A stretch of 64,000 nucleotides of DNA. Source: Candidatus Gastranaerophilus phascolarcticola. Its GTDB lineage: Bacteria > Cyanobacteriota > Vampirovibrionia > Gastranaerophilales > Gastranaerophilaceae. Location: NCBI GenBank assembly GCA_001899335.1, contig MOYE01000008.1, positions 131,759 through 195,758 on the forward strand. Reading direction: 5' to 3'. The notes beneath the pieces were generated by a model, which was not told the origin of the DNA, did no database searches, and was given only the letters and a program-made list of their open reading frames with translations. The translations under genes were made by a program, and so were the position numbers. Positions 62,350-64,000 of the stretch are shown here, in pieces (the first letter of the stretch is position 1; each line of letters begins with the position of its first letter).

Positions 62350-63726
62350 CTAATATCCAATTGCAAGCCAATTGACAAGATTTGCATTATAAAAAGTTGA
62401 ACCACCATGACCATGGCTATTAACCCGAAATGTTGTAGTGGTTTTTCCCATAACACAGTTTTGCTCTGATGTATCGACAAGAGGATTAACGGTTACTACA
62501 TAATTTGTACTCGAAAAAGGTACCGGGAATGTTACAGCAGCCCCCGTACTATCTCCTGCAGCTGTTCTAATCCCCCACTGAATAAGAACACCGTTCGGGA
62601 GTTTTGTATAACCATTTGAAGATTTTAGCAAAGGCATATCTGTACGGTTTAGCACATCATTTATATCGGCAAATTTTAATGCGTAAGGCATACCGATATC
62701 GCTAATTGATGCCGTCGTTGAACTTTTTGTTAATTTAGGAAGTATTATTGTATATTTCTTATTCCAGGTTACGCCGCTATCAGAAGTGCTATAAAGTTCA
62801 TTTTCACGTATATTATACCAAGTTGCGTGTTGTCCAAAACCGCTTGGAGGTGTTTCTTGCTCAAAATAATTTGTTACACCATAGCCATATAAAACCAAAG
62901 AATTATTTGAAACTTCTAATTGTCCAAGCCGTGAGGTTTGCGTTGTAAGATTGTTCATCTGTACAGTCTTACTTGTAACTTCCTTATTTTTTAGCGTACC
63001 ATCGGAATTTCTTCCATCTGCAAATAAGGCTCTTACACCAGGCAAAACAAATGTCAGTTTGGCAATAAAGCCCATTCCGTTAAACACATTATCTACATAC
63101 CCGCGCCAACCGATATTTGATTCTCCCGGACGACCTATCATTATAGGTAAAGAACAGATTTGCCAGTTCGCACCGCTGTCTATTGTCGCTTTTATAACTT
63201 TTGTATCTGTGTTGTACCATAGTGCATATCCTGTCAAAAATGTTGTCGGAGCCGTTGCTTGCGCATACGTATAGTCCAAAGCATGCGCTTGCACGCTGTT
63301 TGTATCTGGTACATATACTACGAACAAGGAACGATTATGGGCGGTCGTCCACAACCCACCTGCGCCTTCTGCCGTATCTGAACTTAAAGTAACGGCTTCA
63401 AATGTTCCATTTGTTGAGACATATACTTCTGAACCCGCTTTTAAAATAATACGTCCGGCGCTGTTTATCTCGTAATTTATACGTTCTGGTATCTCCAAAA
63501 TACAATTAGAAATATTCTTACAATTTGACAAGCCGACTTCAAGTTTACTATCCAAAGACTCATCAAGACGTTCTTCAAACTCTGTATTAAACTGTTCTAT
63601 TGCCTCTGTGGTAAATGTTTTACCTTCATCAACGGCTTTGGCAAGAGCTATAAAGTTTGCATTAACTTCACTAGCCATTGCCTTAGTTCCAGGGATAAAG
63701 GAATAAGGTATTAAAGAATTAGCCAT
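62350..63726 (-). CDS. Phage tail-fibre-like protein
   Basis: 458 aa from the ATG at 63726 (AAAGG upstream; 19 codons inside the track ORF). N-terminal helix block (TTEAIEQFNTEFEERLDESLDSKLE), a long beta-rich Thr/Ser/Asn middle and a C-terminus of the Gp53-like receptor-binding type (GYTKLPNGVLIQWGIRTAAG, AAVTFPVPFSSTNYVVTV, ending NWLAIGY). No capsid, tail or lysis genes lie nearby, so it is an orphan fibre or a fibre of a contractile particle encoded elsewhere. Confidence 0.75.
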   Translation of the reverse strand: MANSLIPYSFIPGTKAMASEVNANFIALAKAVDEGKTFTTEAIEQFNTEFEERLDESLDSKLEVGLSNCKNISNCILEIPERINYEINSAGRIILKAGSEVYVSTNGTFEAVTLSSDTAEGAGGLWTTAHNRSLFVVYVPDTNSVQAHALDYTYAQATAPTTFLTGYALWYNTDTKVIKATIDSGANWQICSLPIMIGRPGESNIGWRGYVDNVFNGMGFIAKLTFVLPGVRALFADGRNSDGTLKNKEVTSKTVQMNNLTTQTSRLGQLEVSNNSLVLYGYGVTNYFEQETPPSGFGQHATWYNIRENELYSTSDSGVTWNKKYTIILPKLTKSSTTASISDIGMPYALKFADINDVLNRTDMPLLKSSNGYTKLPNGVLIQWGIRTAAGDSTGAAVTFPVPFSSTNYVVTVNPLVDTSEQNCVMGKTTTTFRVNSHGHGGSTFYNANLVNWLAIGY

Positions 63727-63801
63727 AAAAACCTTTCTGACTAATTTAATAAAACAAAAATGCACACATAAATAATATAGCAAAATTTTTCAACTACACA
63801 A

Positions 63802-63819
63802 GTCCCCAAAATTTGGGAC
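63802..63819 (-). terminator. Weak hairpin after the prephenate dehydratase end
   Basis: GTCCC(C)AAA-A-TTTGGGAC, one-base bulge, no clear T-tract. Confidence 0.35.
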
Positions 63820-63820
63820 A

Positions 63821-64000
63821 CTATTTAGCTACATCAATATGATATGAGCCTAAAAATCTAAAGAAAGTTGTCTTCTTTTTCATTTCTTCAACGGTTTTCA
63901 AAATTTGATTAGTGCTTGTATGCCCGTCAAAGTTCACGATAAAAATATATTCGCCGAATTTATGTTTTGACGGACGCGAAGAAATATATGAAAGATTAAT
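63821..64000 (-). CDS. pheA: Prephenate dehydratase, C-terminal ACT domain (partial)
   Basis: The last 59 codons of a gene that begins beyond the window. The frame reads INLSYISSRPSKHKFGEYIF, then IVNFDGH and FFRFLGSYHIDVAK. ESRP-type SRP motif, Phe-binding ACT domain and the final FLGSY are typical of prephenate dehydratase, which makes phenylpyruvate for phenylalanine. No ORF was listed for it because it is open at the edge. Confidence 0.9.
   Translation of the reverse strand: MNLSYISSRPSKHKFGEYIFIVNFDGHTSTNQILKTVEEMKKKTTFFRFLGSYHIDVAK

Noticed and set aside
62026-63783. A complete prophage at the right end
   Set aside because: Only a fibre-like gene and its small partner are present; both neighbours are housekeeping genes.

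Overview
The window is an AT-rich bacterial chromosome segment with densely packed operons. It encodes a diderm, LPS-type envelope (LpxI, LpxB, LptD), a flagellar-type type III export core (FliO/P/Q/R plus a two-SpoA C-ring protein), Tat translocation, prepilin-like proteins, and no photosynthesis genes. This mixture fits a gut-type non-photosynthetic Cyanobacteriota relative (Vampirovibrionia/Melainabacteria, Gastranaerophilales-like). That placement is inference from gene content; no 16S gene or ribosomal protein is present to fix it.

Layout. 0-9.6 kb (minus strand): an envelope operon running from a 34-codon membrane peptide through an M23 peptidase, LptD, a class II aldolase, LpxI, LpxB and a 546-aa membrane protein, then ComM/YifB. 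9.7-12.6 kb (plus): an ATPase-TPR protein and rsmG. 12.7-19.0 kb: a 6.2-kb integrative element inserted in a CAU tRNA, bounded by a perfect 45-bp repeat. It carries a tyrosine integrase, a zinc/Toprim primase-like protein, HTH proteins, a RelE-type toxin-antitoxin pair and an ImmA/IrrE-like metallopeptidase with an unknown partner. 19.0-26.3 kb: a flavodoxin, a frameshifted Tat-lipoprotein aldo/keto reductase, a polyferredoxin, TatA, TatC, LarB, a LarC1-only protein and a CbiM-type nickel/cobalt permease, with LarE convergent. 26.4-32.9 kb: a TetR-controlled ABC/HlyD/TolC efflux operon. 33-38.9 kb: an EF-hand metalloprotease, a possible flagellar-export substrate behind a sigma-28-like promoter, two transporters and a CheR-like methyltransferase. 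38.9-43.1 kb: SecF, SecD, DapA and a uridine-kinase-family protein.

43.3-49.5 kb: a soluble FlhA cytoplasmic domain fused to an unrelated N-terminus, a nucleotide kinase, an M16 peptidase, NanE plus ROK kinase, and a UbiA prenyltransferase. 49.5-53.0 kb: fliR-fliQ-fliP-fliO and the SpoA protein. 53.1-58.8 kb: a signalling operon (GAF/HD-GYP, TPR, two response regulators, pentapeptide protein, nucleotidyltransferase). 58.9-64 kb: a prepilin-like protein, two tRNA-Arg genes followed at once by a U32 family protein, a phage tail-fibre-like pair, and the C-terminal end of a prephenate dehydratase.

The most unusual items are: (i) the membrane-less FlhA domain protein; (ii) a GC-rich hairpin repeat found once inside a coding sequence in frame and once in a 5' leader; (iii) an integrative element that appears to supply the encoded CCA end to its host tRNA; (iv) several promoters whose -10 box lies exactly 6 nt before the start codon, predicting leaderless mRNAs; (v) nickel-pincer cofactor genes in one operon with Tat and ferredoxin genes but without LarA or LarC2.
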